Source: Thermus islandicus DSM 21543
GTDB lineage: Bacteria; Deinococcota; Deinococci; Deinococcales; Thermaceae
Direction: 5' to 3'
Assembly: GCF_000421625.1 (NCBI RefSeq)
Contig: NZ_ATXJ01000003.1
Span: forward strand, 62,001 to 126,000
DNA: 64,000 nucleotides
A model generated the notes under the pieces. The model was not told the DNA's origin, made no database searches, and saw only the letters and a program-made list of their open reading frames with translations. Numbering within the stretch: the stretch's first letter is position 1; each line of letters begins with the position of its first letter. Position numbers and translations under genes: made by a program. Of the stretch, positions 45,853 to 54,595 are shown one piece after another.

Positions 45853-46182
45853 CTAGATTTTGAAGAACCCTTCCACCGGCAGGACGAAAACCACCGCCCC
45901 CCCTACCTGCACCTCCACGGGTTGGGCCAGAAAGGGGTCGGGGGCCTCGGAGAGGGGGAGGCCCCGGGTGACCAGGCGGGTGCGGGTGCGGCACTTCTCC
46001 CGGATGAGCTCCAGGGCTTCCTCCACCCGGTCGTCCTCGAGGCCGATGAGGAGCGTGGTGTTGCCTTCCCTTAGGAACCCGCCGGTGGAGGCGAGCTTGG
46101 TGGACTGGAGCCCCCTCTCCAGGAGGGCCTTGGTGAGCCCCGGGGCGTCCGTGTCCTGCACGATGGCCACGATGAGCTTCAT
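45853..46182 (-). CDS. PII-like cyclic-di-AMP receptor protein (DarA/PstA family)
   Basis: The 109-residue protein has the DarA/PstA pattern: [43 protein letters not shown] and the C-terminal [16 protein letters not shown]. In Firmicutes these trimeric proteins bind c-di-AMP through the Thr-Lys-Leu-Ala-Ser-Thr loop. The target is unknown. Its ATG overlaps the carB stop (ATGA), linking it to pyrimidine and arginine synthesis in this genome. A diadenylate cyclase is not in the window. Confidence 0.87.
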   Translation of the reverse strand: MKLIVAIVQDTDAPGLTKALLERGLQSTKLASTGGFLREGNTTLLIGLEDDRVEEALELIREKCRTRTRLVTRGLPLSEAPDPFLAQPVEVQVGGAVVFVLPVEGFFKI

Positions 46183-49100
46183 CCGACCCTATTGTACACC
46201 CCGTGCCATGCCTGGAGGCTTTTCACCGCTAAGGGCTTCTCCCTGGCGCGGAGGATGGCCTTCAGGCTCCACCAGGCCCCCTCGAGGGTGGTGATGAAGG
46301 GAAGCCCCCTCTCCACCGCCCGCCTGAGCTCGGGGTGGGGGACGGGGCTTACGAGGAGGTCGTACTCTCCCTCTACCAGCGCAAAACCCGCCTCCCGGTA
46401 GGCCTGCTTGAGCGCTGCCAGGCGGGGCCTTTCCCGTTCAGGAAGGCCTTCGTCCAGGAAGCGCACCCTTCCCTCCAAGGGAAGCCTCTGCCCCGCCCCG
46501 AGCTCCGCTTTGTAGTAGGCAAGGTACGGGTCCTCGTCCAGCCCCATGCTCTCCCCGGTGGAGCGCATCTCCGGGCCCAGAAGGGGGACCACCCCGGGGA
46601 ACTTGATCCAGGGGATGACCACCTCCTTCACCGCGTAGTAGGGCGGGACGGGCTCCAGCTCCCGGATCCCAAGCTCCTTTAGGGTCTTGCCCACGGCGAT
46701 CAGGGCCGCAAGCTTGGCCAAGGGCACGCCGATGGCCTTGGAGACGAAGGGCACGGTGCGGCTCGCCCGGGGGTTGGCCTCCAGGACGTAGACCTCCTCG
46801 CCCAGCACGGCGTACTGCACGTTCAAAAGCCCCTTGACCCCAAGGCCCAGGGCCAGGCGGCGGGTGTAGTCCTTGACCTTCTTCAGGGCGGCCTCGGAGA
46901 GGTGGACCGGGGGAAGCACCGTGGCCGAGTCCCCGGAGTGGACCCCGGCCCTTTCCACGTGCTCCATCACCCCGGCGATCATCACCTCCTCCCCGTCGGA
47001 GAGGGCGTCTACGTCCAGCTCCAGAGCGCCTTCCAGATACCGGTCCAGGAGGATGGAGGGCCTGTCCTGGAGGGGCTCATAGACCTCCTCCAGGTAGTGC
47101 CTTAGCTCCTCAGGGCCCTCCAGGACCCGCATGGCCCGCCCGCCCAGCACATAGCTGGGCCTGGCCAGAAGGGGAAAGCCCACCTCCTCGGAAAGCCTTA
47201 AGGCCTCCTCCGGGGTCTTGGCCACCCGGCCCTCGGGCTGGGGGATACCAAGCTCCTGGCAGAGCCGGTGGAAGGCCTCCCGGTCCTCCGCCTTGTGGAT
47301 GGCGCTGAAGGGGGTGCCAAGGAGCCTCACCCCCGCCTCCTCCAGGCCTTGGGCCAGCTTGAGGGGGGTCTGCCCCCCTAAGGTGGCGATGACCCCGAGG
47401 GGCTTCTCATGCTCCACCAGGTTCAGAACGTCCTCGAGGGTCAAAGGCTCAAAGTAGAGGCGGTCGGCGGTGTCGTAGTCCGTGGAGACCGTTTCGGGGT
47501 TGGAGTTCACCATGAGGGTCTCGTACCCCGCTTCCTTCAGGGCCCAGACGGCGTGGACCGTGGCGTAGTCAAACTCCACCCCCTGTCCGATCCGGATAGG
47601 CCCCGAGCCCAGGATCACCACCTTGGGCTTCTCCGAGGGCCAGACCTCGTCCTCCAGCTCGTAGGTGGAGTAGTGGTAGGGGGTGTAGGCCTCAAACTCG
47701 GCGGCGCAGGTGTCCACGGTCTTGTAGACGGGCACCACCCCCAGAGCCTTCCGTTCGGCCCGCACCGCCTTCTCCTCCTTGCCAAGAAGCTCCCCGATCC
47801 TCCGGTCGGAAAGCCCCAAGGCCTTGTAGAAGCGAAAGTCCTCGCGGTCCTTGGGGGGGTGGGCCTGGAGGAAGGCCTCGGCCTCGGCGATCTCCTTCAT
47901 CTGGTGGAGGAACCAGGGGTCTATGCGGGTGGCCTGGTAGAGCTCCTCTACCGGCATCCCCCGCCTAAGGAGCTCCAGTACGGCGTAGATCCGGTCCGGG
48001 TTAGGGTAGAGCTTCCCCTCCAGCTCCTCCGTCCTCACCCCGGCAAGGGCCTTTACGTCCCGCTCCAGGCCCCGGAGCGCTTTGAGAAGGGCCTCCTTGA
48101 AGGTGCGGCCGATGGCCATCACCTCCCCCACGGACCTCATCTGGGTGGTGAGTTCGTCCCTGAGCCCGCCCAGGGTGTTCGGGAGGTCCTTGAACTTCTC
48201 AAAGGCGAAGCGGGGGATCTTCACCACCACGTAGTCAATGGTGGGCTCAAAGGAGGCCGGGGTCTTGCGGGTGATGTCGTTGGGAAGCTCGTCCAGGCGG
48301 TAGCCCACCGCCAGGAGAGCGGCGATCTTGGCGATGGGGAAGCCCGTGGCCTTGGAGGCCAAGGCGCTGGAGCGGGAGACCCGGGGGTTCATCTCAATGA
48401 CCACCTGGCGCCCCGTCTTAGGGTCTACGGCGAACTGGATGTTGGACCCCCCCGTCTCCACCCCGATCTCCCGGATGATGGCCTTGGCAGCGTCCCGCAT
48501 GCGCTGGTACTCCACGTCGGAGAGGGTTTGGGCCGGGGCCACGGTGATGGAGTCCCCCGTGTGGACTCCCATGGGGTCCAGGTTCTCAATGCTGGTGATG
48601 ATGACCACGGTGTCGGCGTGGTCCCGCATCACCTCCAGCTCAAACTCCTTCCAGCCCAGTACCGACTCCTCCACCAGGGCGGTGTGGACGGGGGAGAGGG
48701 TAAGGCCGCGGGTGAGCACCTCCACAAGCTCCGCTTCGTCCTTGGCGATGCCGCCCCCCGTGCCCCCCAGGGTGAAGGAGGGGCGGACCACCACGGGGAA
48801 GCCCACCTCCCGGGCGAAGCGAAGGCCCTCCTCCACGCTCCCCACCATCTGGCCTCGAGGAACCTCGAGGCCGATCCGCCGCATGGCCTTCTGGAACTCC
48901 TCCCGGTCCTCCCCCTTCCGGATGGCCTCCGCTTTGGCCCCGATGAGCTCCACGCCATACTTTTGCAGGATGCCCTCCTCGTGGAGGGCCATGGCCAGGT
49001 TGAGGGCCGTCTGCCCCCCGAGGGTGGGGAGGAGGGCATCGGGGGCCTCCCGGGCCAGGATGGCCTCGAGGTGTTCCAGGGTGAGGGGCTCCAGGTAGGT

Positions 49101-49289
49101 GGTCTCGGCCAGGTCGGGGTCCGTCATGATGGTGGCGGGGTTGGAGTTCACCAGCACCACCCGGTACCCCGCCCCCCTCAGGGCCTTGAGGGCCTGGGTG
49201 CCCGAATAGTCAAACTCCGCGGCCTGGCCGATGGTGATGGGCCCTGAACCGATGATGAGGATCTTCCTGAGGTCTCTTCTGGGCGGCAT
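46179..49289 (-). CDS. carB: Carbamoyl-phosphate synthase large chain
   Basis: Synthesises carbamoyl phosphate for arginine and pyrimidines together with CarA, which is not in the window. The 1036-residue protein begins [34 protein letters not shown]. The two halves each carry an ATP-grasp domain (for example GIAKDEAEL and [16 protein letters not shown]) and an allosteric MGS-like domain closes the protein ([31 protein letters not shown]). The shortened C-terminal domain is typical for Thermus. The ATG at 49289 was chosen because upstream codons would cover the promoter. Confidence 0.95.
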   Translation of the reverse strand: MPPRRDLRKILIIGSGPITIGQAAEFDYSGTQALKALRGAGYRVVLVNSNPATIMTDPDLAETTYLEPLTLEHLEAILAREAPDALLPTLGGQTALNLAMALHEEGILQKYGVELIGAKAEAIRKGEDREEFQKAMRRIGLEVPRGQMVGSVEEGLRFAREVGFPVVVRPSFTLGGTGGGIAKDEAELVEVLTRGLTLSPVHTALVEESVLGWKEFELEVMRDHADTVVIITSIENLDPMGVHTGDSITVAPAQTLSDVEYQRMRDAAKAIIREIGVETGGSNIQFAVDPKTGRQVVIEMNPRVSRSSALASKATGFPIAKIAALLAVGYRLDELPNDITRKTPASFEPTIDYVVVKIPRFAFEKFKDLPNTLGGLRDELTTQMRSVGEVMAIGRTFKEALLKALRGLERDVKALAGVRTEELEGKLYPNPDRIYAVLELLRRGMPVEELYQATRIDPWFLHQMKEIAEAEAFLQAHPPKDREDFRFYKALGLSDRRIGELLGKEEKAVRAERKALGVVPVYKTVDTCAAEFEAYTPYHYSTYELEDEVWPSEKPKVVILGSGPIRIGQGVEFDYATVHAVWALKEAGYETLMVNSNPETVSTDYDTADRLYFEPLTLEDVLNLVEHEKPLGVIATLGGQTPLKLAQGLEEAGVRLLGTPFSAIHKAEDREAFHRLCQELGIPQPEGRVAKTPEEALRLSEEVGFPLLARPSYVLGGRAMRVLEGPEELRHYLEEVYEPLQDRPSILLDRYLEGALELDVDALSDGEEVMIAGVMEHVERAGVHSGDSATVLPPVHLSEAALKKVKDYTRRLALGLGVKGLLNVQYAVLGEEVYVLEANPRASRTVPFVSKAIGVPLAKLAALIAVGKTLKELGIRELEPVPPYYAVKEVVIPWIKFPGVVPLLGPEMRSTGESMGLDEDPYLAYYKAELGAGQRLPLEGRVRFLDEGLPERERPRLAALKQAYREAGFALVEGEYDLLVSPVPHPELRRAVERGLPFITTLEGAWWSLKAILRAREKPLAVKSLQAWHGVYNRVG

Positions 49290-49306
49290 CGCGTACCCAA
49301 GGGATG

Positions 49307-49335
49307 AGCTTAGCACACCGGGCGCCCGGGGCCAA
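49307..49335 (-). promoter_or_regulatory. carB promoter
   Basis: On the minus strand TTGGCC (49335-49330), a 17-bp spacer and TAAGCT (49312-49307) predict a start about 10 nt before the carB ATG. No attenuator or PyrR-like leader is visible. Confidence 0.5.
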
Positions 49336-49352
49336 GGGGCCGATGTAGATCT

Positions 49353-49400
49353 TATGCAGCTATGACTCAAAAGTATGCACATCCCGCGGGGCGGTATACT
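49353..49400 (+). promoter_or_regulatory. Rhodanese gene promoter, leaderless, with TATGCA repeats
   Basis: TATACT (49395-49400) lies 6 nt before the ATG at 49407. There is no TTGACA-like -35. TATGCA occurs at 49353-49358 and 49374-49379, 21 bp or two helical turns apart, which could mark a regulator site. Confidence 0.5.
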
Positions 49401-49406
49401 CGGGAT

Positions 49407-49691
49407 ATGCGCAAGGTGCGCCCACAGGAGCTCCCAGGCCTTCTTAAGCAGGGGGTGAAGGTGGTGGACGTGCGCCCGGCGGAAAGGAGGACCGCCCCCC
49501 TGCCCTTCCCCGCGGAATGGGTTCCCTTGGAGAAGATCCAGAAGGGGGAGCACGGCCTCCCCCGGGTCCCCCTTCTCCTGGTGTGCGAGCGGGGCCTTGT
49601 GAGCCAGGTGGCCGCCCTCTACCTCGAGGCCGAGGGGTACGAGGCCATGAGCCTGGAAGGCGGCCTTCAGGCCTTGACGGAGGGGATCTAG
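49407..49691 (+). CDS. Rhodanese-like domain protein
   Basis: A small, single-domain protein of 94 residues: [27 protein letters not shown] at the N-terminus and the active-site loop [15 protein letters not shown], where the Cys carries the persulfide. It could transfer sulfur in tRNA thiolation or cofactor synthesis; context does not tell which. The TATACT -10 box six nt upstream favours this ATG over another in-frame start 45 nt earlier. Confidence 0.88.
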   Translation: MRKVRPQELPGLLKQGVKVVDVRPAERRTAPLPFPAEWVPLEKIQKGEHGLPRVPLLLVCERGLVSQVAALYLEAEGYEAMSLEGGLQALTEGI

Positions 49692-49702
49692 CCCCGTAGA
49701 AT
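49674..49702 (+). promoter_or_regulatory. tRNA-His promoter
   Basis: TTGACG (49674-49679), a 17-bp spacer and TAGAAT (49697-49702) make a near-consensus promoter, lying partly inside the end of the rhodanese gene. It predicts a 10-nt leader before the tRNA. Confidence 0.7.
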
Positions 49703-49718
49703 GGCGGATGCTGAGCGC

Positions 49719-49796
49719 GGTGAGCGTAGCTCAGCTGGTCAGAGCACCGGACTGTGGATCCGGGGGTCATGGGTTCAAGTCCCATCGCTCACCCCA
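49719..49796 (+). tRNA. tRNA-His (GTG)
   Basis: A cloverleaf with acceptor stem GTGAGCG/CGCTCAC, an encoded G at position -1 opposite C73 (the tRNA-His identity pair), D-arm AGCTCAGCTGGTCAGAGC, anticodon loop CTGTGGA (anticodon GTG), T-arm GGGTTCAAGTCCC, and an encoded CCA end. Confidence 0.96.
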
Positions 49797-49801
49797 ACCC
49801 G

Positions 49802-49825
49802 CCACCCCGAAAGGGGTGGTATTTT
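49802..49825 (+). terminator. Intrinsic terminator after tRNA-His
   Basis: CCACCCC-GAAA-GGGGTGG forms a perfect 7-bp stem with a GNRA tetraloop, followed by TATTTT. Confidence 0.85.
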
Positions 49826-49847
49826 AAAGGGGGGCCTCGCCCTCCTC

Positions 49848-49932
49848 GCGAGGATGGCGGAACCGGTAGACGCGCCGGACTTAGGATCCGGTGGGGTAAC
49901 CCGTGCGGGTTCAAGTCCCGCTCCTCGCACCA
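49848..49932 (+). tRNA. tRNA-Leu (TAG)
   Basis: A class II tRNA with acceptor stem GCGAGGA/TCCTCGC, anticodon stem CCGGA/TCCGG with loop CTTAGGA (anticodon TAG), a long variable arm (GGGGTAACCCG region), T-arm GGGTTCAAGTCCC, and encoded A73-CCA. Confidence 0.96.
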
Positions 49933-49968
49933 CAAGGGCGGGGCCCTTGCCTTAGCGCGAGGTGAGGC

Positions 49969-51183
49969 GTGGCGGAGATCCTGGAGCGTTCCGGCTATCG
50001 GGTGAAGGTCCGGGTGGAGGTCCCGGCGGAAGAGGTGGCGGCCCGTTACCGGGCCATGCTGGAGGAGCTGGCCCAGAGGGTGAGGATCCCGGGCTTCCGT
50101 CCGGGTAAGGCCCCCCTTAAGGTGGTGGAGGCCCGCCTGGGGCGGGAGGGGCTTCTTGCGGACCTCAAGGAGCGGCTGGTGGAGGAGACCTACCCCAAGG
50201 CGGTAAGGGAGCTCGGCCTTTCCCCCGTGGCCGCCCGGGTGGTGGAGGAGGAGCTTAGGGAAGGCGAGGGGTTCCGCTACGTGGCCGAGGTGGAGAACTA
50301 CCCCGAGGTGAGGCTGCCCGACTGGCGCAGCTTTACCCTGGAGGTACCCGCCCCCGAGGTCACCGAGGAGATGGTGGAAAGGGCCCTTCAAGAGCTCCGC
50401 CAGCGCTATGCGGAGCTCGTGCCCGTGGAGCGGGAGGTCCAGGAGAAGGACCACGTCTTCGTGCGCACGGAGGAGGGTCTGGAGTTCCCCATTGACCTCG
50501 CCAAAGCCCTTCCCCACGTGCGGGAGGCCCTTCTCGGCCGGAAGGCCGGGGAGGTGGTCTTGGTCCCCGTCCTCAACGAGAGGGGGGAGAAGGTGCGGGA
50601 GGTGCGGACGGAGATCCTCGAGGTCAAGGCCCTGGAGCTCCCCGAGCTGGACGATGAGTTCGCCAAGACCCTGGAGGCGGAAAGCCTCGAGGACCTCAAG
50701 GCCAGGGTGCGGGAAAGCCTAAAGCGCCAGGCGGAGCGCGCCTACCAGGAGGCCAGGGAGCGGGCCTTTCTGGAGAAGCTGGCCGAGGGGCTGGAGGCGG
50801 AGATCCCCCCCTCCCTGGTGGAGGCGGAGGAGCGCCACCTCCTGGAGCACCTGGCCGAGGACCTCTACCCCCAGGGGGTAAGCCTGGAGGCCTACCTGAA
50901 GGCCCTGGAGGAGAAGGGGGAGCTTGAGAAGTTCAAGGAAGAGCTCCGCCAGGAGGCCCTGAAGCGGGTGAGGCGGGCCTTGGCCAGGGAGAAGCTCGCC
51001 GAGGAGCTTTCCCCGGAGGTGAGCGAGGAGGAGTGGCAGGCCTACCTCCAGGCGGTGGCCCGCTCCCAGGGAATGACCCCGCAGCAACTCCAGGAGGAGC
51101 TGGGCAGGGCGGGCCTTTCCCGGTTGAGGGCCGCCTACCTGCAGGACAAGGCCCTCCGGGAGGCGGTGGCGAGGCTTTCCTGA
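49969..51183 (+). CDS. tig: Trigger factor, ribosome-associated chaperone and prolyl isomerase
   Basis: The 404-residue chaperone starts [27 protein letters not shown] with the ribosome-docking motif GFRPGKAP (about residues 43-50). A reduced FKBP-like domain follows ([41 protein letters not shown]), then the helical C-terminal arms. It starts with GTG behind GAGGTGAG. It precedes clpP and clpX, the common bacterial order, but a hairpin and a new promoter separate it from clpP. Confidence 0.95.
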   Translation: MAEILERSGYRVKVRVEVPAEEVAARYRAMLEELAQRVRIPGFRPGKAPLKVVEARLGREGLLADLKERLVEETYPKAVRELGLSPVAARVVEEELREGEGFRYVAEVENYPEVRLPDWRSFTLEVPAPEVTEEMVERALQELRQRYAELVPVEREVQEKDHVFVRTEEGLEFPIDLAKALPHVREALLGRKAGEVVLVPVLNERGEKVREVRTEILEVKALELPELDDEFAKTLEAESLEDLKARVRESLKRQAERAYQEARERAFLEKLAEGLEAEIPPSLVEAEERHLLEHLAEDLYPQGVSLEAYLKALEEKGELEKFKEELRQEALKRVRRALAREKLAEELSPEVSEEEWQAYLQAVARSQGMTPQQLQEELGRAGLSRLRAAYLQDKALREAVARLS

Positions 51184-51196
51184 GGCCCTCCATGGT

Positions 51197-51235
51197 GGCC
51201 CAGGGGGGTTTTCCCCCTGGGCCTGCCGTTAGAAT
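51197..51235 (+). promoter_or_regulatory. tig terminator hairpin fused to clpP -10 box
   Basis: GGCCCAGGGGG pairs with CCCCCTGGGCC over a 5-nt loop (51197-51223). Six nt later comes TAGAAT (51230-51235) within CCGTTAGAATG. No conventional -35 exists because the hairpin occupies its place. Confidence 0.6.
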
Positions 51236-51245
51236 GAAAGGCGGT

Positions 51246-51830
51246 ATGGTGATCCCTTACGTCATCGAGCAGACGGCCCGCGGCGAGCGGGTCTACGACA
51301 TCTACTCCCGCCTCCTCAAGGACCGCATCATCTTCCTGGGCACCCCCATTGACGCTCAAGTGGCCAATACCATCGTGGCCCAGCTCCTCTTCCTGGACGC
51401 CCAGAACCCCAACCAGGAGATCCGCCTCTACATCAACTCCCCCGGAGGAGAGGTGGACGCGGGCCTCGCCATCTACGACACCATGCAGTTCGTCCGGGCT
51501 CCCGTTTCCACCATCGTCATCGGCATGGCGGCCAGCATGGCCGCGGTCATCCTGGCCGCGGGGGAGAAGGGGCGGCGCTACGCCCTGCCCCACTCCAAGG
51601 TGATGATCCACCAGCCCTGGGGCGGGGTCCGGGGCACGGCGAGCGACATCGCCATCCAGGCCCAGGAAATCCTCAAGGCCAAGAAGCTCCTCAACGAGAT
51701 CCTCTCCAAGCACACCGGCCAGCCCCTGGAGAGGGTGGAAAGGGACACGGACCGCGACTACTACCTCTCGGCCCAGGAGGCCCTGGAGTACGGCCTCATT
51801 GACCAGGTGGTGAGCCGTGAGGAAGCCTAG
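51246..51830 (+). CDS. clpP: ATP-dependent Clp protease proteolytic subunit
   Basis: The 194-residue serine protease subunit starts [24 protein letters not shown]. The catalytic Ser is in [14 protein letters not shown] (about residue 97), the His in [11 protein letters not shown] (about 122) and the Asp in [11 protein letters not shown] (about 171). It assembles into tetradecamers and works with ClpX, whose gene overlaps it by 14 bp. The ATG at 51246 matches the Thermus N-terminus. Confidence 0.97.
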   Translation: MVIPYVIEQTARGERVYDIYSRLLKDRIIFLGTPIDAQVANTIVAQLLFLDAQNPNQEIRLYINSPGGEVDAGLAIYDTMQFVRAPVSTIVIGMAASMAAVILAAGEKGRRYALPHSKVMIHQPWGGVRGTASDIAIQAQEILKAKKLLNEILSKHTGQPLERVERDTDRDYYLSAQEALEYGLIDQVVSREEA

Positions 51831-53013
51831 GCCCTACTGCAGCTTCTGCGGCCTCCGCCCCCCGGAAACCGGGAGGCTTTTGGAAAGCCCCATAGAGGAC
51901 GTCTACATCTGCGAGGACTGCGTGGCCCGGGCGGAGGAGCTCCTCCGCCGGGGGGAGAAGCCCAAGGGGCCGAGCCGCCTGCCCAGGCCCCAGGAGATCA
52001 AGGCCCACCTGGACCAGTACGTGGTGGGGCAGGAGGCGGCCAAGCGCGCCCTCTCCGTGGCCGTCTACAACCACTACAAGCGCCTTCTCCACCCCGAGGC
52101 GGAGATCGGCAAGTCCAACATCCTCCTCATCGGGCCCACCGGCACCGGCAAGACCCTCTTGGCCGAGACCCTGGCCCGCTTCCTCGAGGTCCCCTTCGCC
52201 ATCGCCGACGCCACCACCCTCACCGAGGCCGGGTACGTGGGGGAGGACGTGGAGAACGTCCTCCTCCGCCTCCTCCAGAACGCCGACTTTGACGTGGAGC
52301 GGGCGGAGATGGGCATCGTCTACATTGACGAGATTGACAAGATCGCCCGCAAGTCGGAAAACCCCTCCCTAACCCGGGACGTCTCCGGGGAGGGGGTGCA
52401 GCAGGCCCTCCTCAAGATCATTGAGGGCACCATCGCCAATGTGCCCCCGCAAGGGGGGAGGAAGCACCCCCACCAGGAGTTCATCCCCGTGAACACCAAA
52501 AACATCCTCTTCATCCTGGGCGGGGCCTTTGAGGGGCTGGAGCAGATCGTCAAGGCCCGGACGGGCCGCACGTCCATCGGCTTCACCGGGGGCCGGGAGC
52601 GGGAGAGGGAGGAGTCTTTGGAGGTCATCCCCGAGGATCTCATCAAGTTCGGCATGATCCCTGAGTTCGTGGGCCGGGCCCCCCTCATCGTCCAGCTCCA
52701 TCCCCTTTCCGAGGACGACCTGGTGCGCATCCTCACCGAGCCCAAAAACGCCCTAGTGAAGCAGTACCAGGAGCTTTTGCGCATGGAGGGGATTGAGCTC
52801 CGCTTCACCCAGGCGGCCCTCAAGGAGGTGGCGAGGCGCGCCCTCAAGCGGGGTACGGGGGCGAGGGGCCTCAGGGCCATCCTGGAGAAGGCCATGGTGG
52901 ACCTGATGTTTGAGGCCCCGGGGAGCGGGGTGAAGGAGCTCGTCTTTGATCTTCCCCACCTGGACAACCCCCTGAAGGCCCTGGAGGAGGCGAGGCTCCG
53001 CCAGGCTTCCTGA
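51817..53013 (+). CDS. clpX: ClpX, AAA+ unfoldase of the ClpXP protease
   Basis: The 398-residue protein has an N-terminal zinc-binding domain ([14 protein letters not shown] and YICEDCV), Walker [17 protein letters not shown], pore loop region [14 protein letters not shown], Walker [13 protein letters not shown], and [11 protein letters not shown] with the ClpP-docking IGF loop as SIGF. It starts with GTG inside clpP. It unfolds substrates, including Ala-tailed peptides in other bacteria. Confidence 0.97.
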   Translation: MRKPRPYCSFCGLRPPETGRLLESPIEDVYICEDCVARAEELLRRGEKPKGPSRLPRPQEIKAHLDQYVVGQEAAKRALSVAVYNHYKRLLHPEAEIGKSNILLIGPTGTGKTLLAETLARFLEVPFAIADATTLTEAGYVGEDVENVLLRLLQNADFDVERAEMGIVYIDEIDKIARKSENPSLTRDVSGEGVQQALLKIIEGTIANVPPQGGRKHPHQEFIPVNTKNILFILGGAFEGLEQIVKARTGRTSIGFTGGREREREESLEVIPEDLIKFGMIPEFVGRAPLIVQLHPLSEDDLVRILTEPKNALVKQYQELLRMEGIELRFTQAALKEVARRALKRGTGARGLRAILEKAMVDLMFEAPGSGVKELVFDLPHLDNPLKALEEARLRQAS

Positions 53014-53029
53014 GGGCCAAAGGGAGGCT

Positions 53030-54553
53030 TCAGGCCTCTTCTAGCTTCCGCAAAAGCGCCTCCTTCAGGGCGAAGAGCTTCTCCGTGAGGGAGACGTGGT
53101 AGACGTGGGGGTTCACCAGGCGGCGCACCCCAGGGTCTAGCCGGGCCACGTCTTTGCGCCTTCTCTCCTGGAGCACTTCTAGGGATAGGGGAGCAAAAAG
53201 CCGTCGGCCCCGGAAGGCCTCCTCCAGAAGGGGCTCGAGGGCAAAGGTCCCGGGCCTGAGGGTGCGGCGCTTCGCGGGGTCCGAAGGGTGGTGCAGGGCG
53301 AGGGGCCTTTCCTCCCCCACCTCCTCCTCCGCCAGCGCCAGGAGGTCGGCGGTGGCGAGGCCCCGCTCGTCGTAGACCCGAAAGACCTTCTTGTGCCCCG
53401 GGTTCAGGACCTTTTCCAGGGAGTCCGAGACCTTCATGGCCGGAGCCCAGGCGCCGTCCTCCCGAACCGCCACCAGCTTGTAGACCATCCCCAGGGCCGG
53501 GGCTCCCCAGGAGACCACCATCCGCGTCCCCACCCCGTAGACCAGGCGCCTTAGGAGGCGGTCGGGGTCCACCCCGTAGCGGGGGGCCTCCTCCAGGATC
53601 TGGCTTTTGATCTGCCAGATCACGAGCTCATCCAGGTCCCCGGAAAGCACGATCAGGACCTCGGAAAAGCCCGCCCGGTCCAGCTCCTTCGCCACCTGGA
53701 TGGCGAGATAGGCCAGGTCTCCGGAGTCAATCCGCACCCCCACGGGCCGGTGCCCCTTCCTCCTCAGCCGCTCAAAGACCCGGAGGGCGTGGGGCAGGCC
53801 CGAGTGAAGGGTGTCCACGGTGTCCAGGAGGAGGATGGTGTCGTCGGGGAAGACCTCGGCGAAGGCCTGGAAGGCCTCCTCCTCGGAGTGGCCCAGGGCC
53901 AGGAAGGCCTGGACCAGGCTGTGGGCGTGGGTGCCGGAGGCGGGAAGGCCCAGGAGGTGGGAGAGGCTCACGGCGCTAGAGCGGTTCGCCCCCCCGATGA
54001 GGCTCGCCCGGGTGGCGCTCTCCCCCCCCTTGGCCGGGGCCCGGCGGAGGCCGAACTCTAAGACCACCGCCTCCCCCGCCGCCTCCCGCACCCGGCTCGC
54101 CTTGGTGGCGATGAGGGTCTCGTAGCTCAGGCGGTTCAGGAGGGCGGTCTCCAGGAGTTGGGCCTGGAGGAGGGGGCCCTCCACGCTCACCAGGGGCACC
54201 TGGGGGTGGGCCACCCGCCCCTCGGGGAGGGCCCGCAAGGTGAGGCCGGAGAAGCCGCCCATCCCCCGGAGGTAGGCCAGGTAGTCCTCGGCGAAGAGGG
54301 GCTTTCCGGAGCGGCTTTTGAGGGCGCGGAGGGCGGCAAGCTCCTCCTCGCCGAAGCGGGCGGTTTCCATCCAGGAAAGGAGGGGGTCCAGCCCGGCGAA
54401 GACGGTGTAGCCCGCCTGGTGGGCCCCGTAGTCCGGGTTTTTGCGGTAGAAGGCCTCAAAGAGGGCTTCCCGCTCGTGGAGGCCCATCCGGAAGTAGACC
54501 TGCCCCATGGTGAGCTGGTAAAGGTCGGTGTAGAGGATGCCGAAGGGGTCCAT
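53030..54553 (-). CDS. pncB: Nicotinate phosphoribosyltransferase
   Basis: First step of the Preiss-Handler NAD salvage pathway, converting nicotinate and PRPP to NaMN. The 507-residue protein begins [14 protein letters not shown] and has the [29 protein letters not shown] and [11 protein letters not shown] motifs, the phosphate-binding [14 protein letters not shown] and [12 protein letters not shown]. It is the long bacterial form. It converges with clpX 16 bp away. The ATG at 54553 follows TATGCT and 6 nt, so the mRNA is probably leaderless. Confidence 0.94.
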   Translation of the reverse strand: MDPFGILYTDLYQLTMGQVYFRMGLHEREALFEAFYRKNPDYGAHQAGYTVFAGLDPLLSWMETARFGEEELAALRALKSRSGKPLFAEDYLAYLRGMGGFSGLTLRALPEGRVAHPQVPLVSVEGPLLQAQLLETALLNRLSYETLIATKASRVREAAGEAVVLEFGLRRAPAKGGESATRASLIGGANRSSAVSLSHLLGLPASGTHAHSLVQAFLALGHSEEEAFQAFAEVFPDDTILLLDTVDTLHSGLPHALRVFERLRRKGHRPVGVRIDSGDLAYLAIQVAKELDRAGFSEVLIVLSGDLDELVIWQIKSQILEEAPRYGVDPDRLLRRLVYGVGTRMVVSWGAPALGMVYKLVAVREDGAWAPAMKVSDSLEKVLNPGHKKVFRVYDERGLATADLLALAEEEVGEERPLALHHPSDPAKRRTLRPGTFALEPLLEEAFRGRRLFAPLSLEVLQERRRKDVARLDPGVRRLVNPHVYHVSLTEKLFALKEALLRKLEEA

Positions 54554-54587
54554 GGGGCTAGCATAGCCCCTCCCTTTTCGCTACACT
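54554..54587. promoter_or_regulatory. Divergent pncB/metH promoters with palindrome at the pncB start
   Basis: GGGGCTA-GCA-TAGCCCC (54554-54570) is a perfect palindrome that covers the pncB -10 box TATGCT (54565-54560) and abuts the pncB start codon. On the plus strand TACACT (54582-54587) lies 8 nt before the metH ATG. The palindrome is a candidate operator for pncB. Confidence 0.5.
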
Positions 54588-54595
54588 AGCGGGAT

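Noticed and set aside
47409-49247. A 612-codon open frame on the plus strand
   Set aside because: It is antisense to carB, which has unambiguous domains and correct codon bias.
53015-53040. Bidirectional terminator between clpX and pncB
   Set aside because: The GAGGC/GCCTC stem is only 5 bp, overlaps the pncB stop and has no T-tract.
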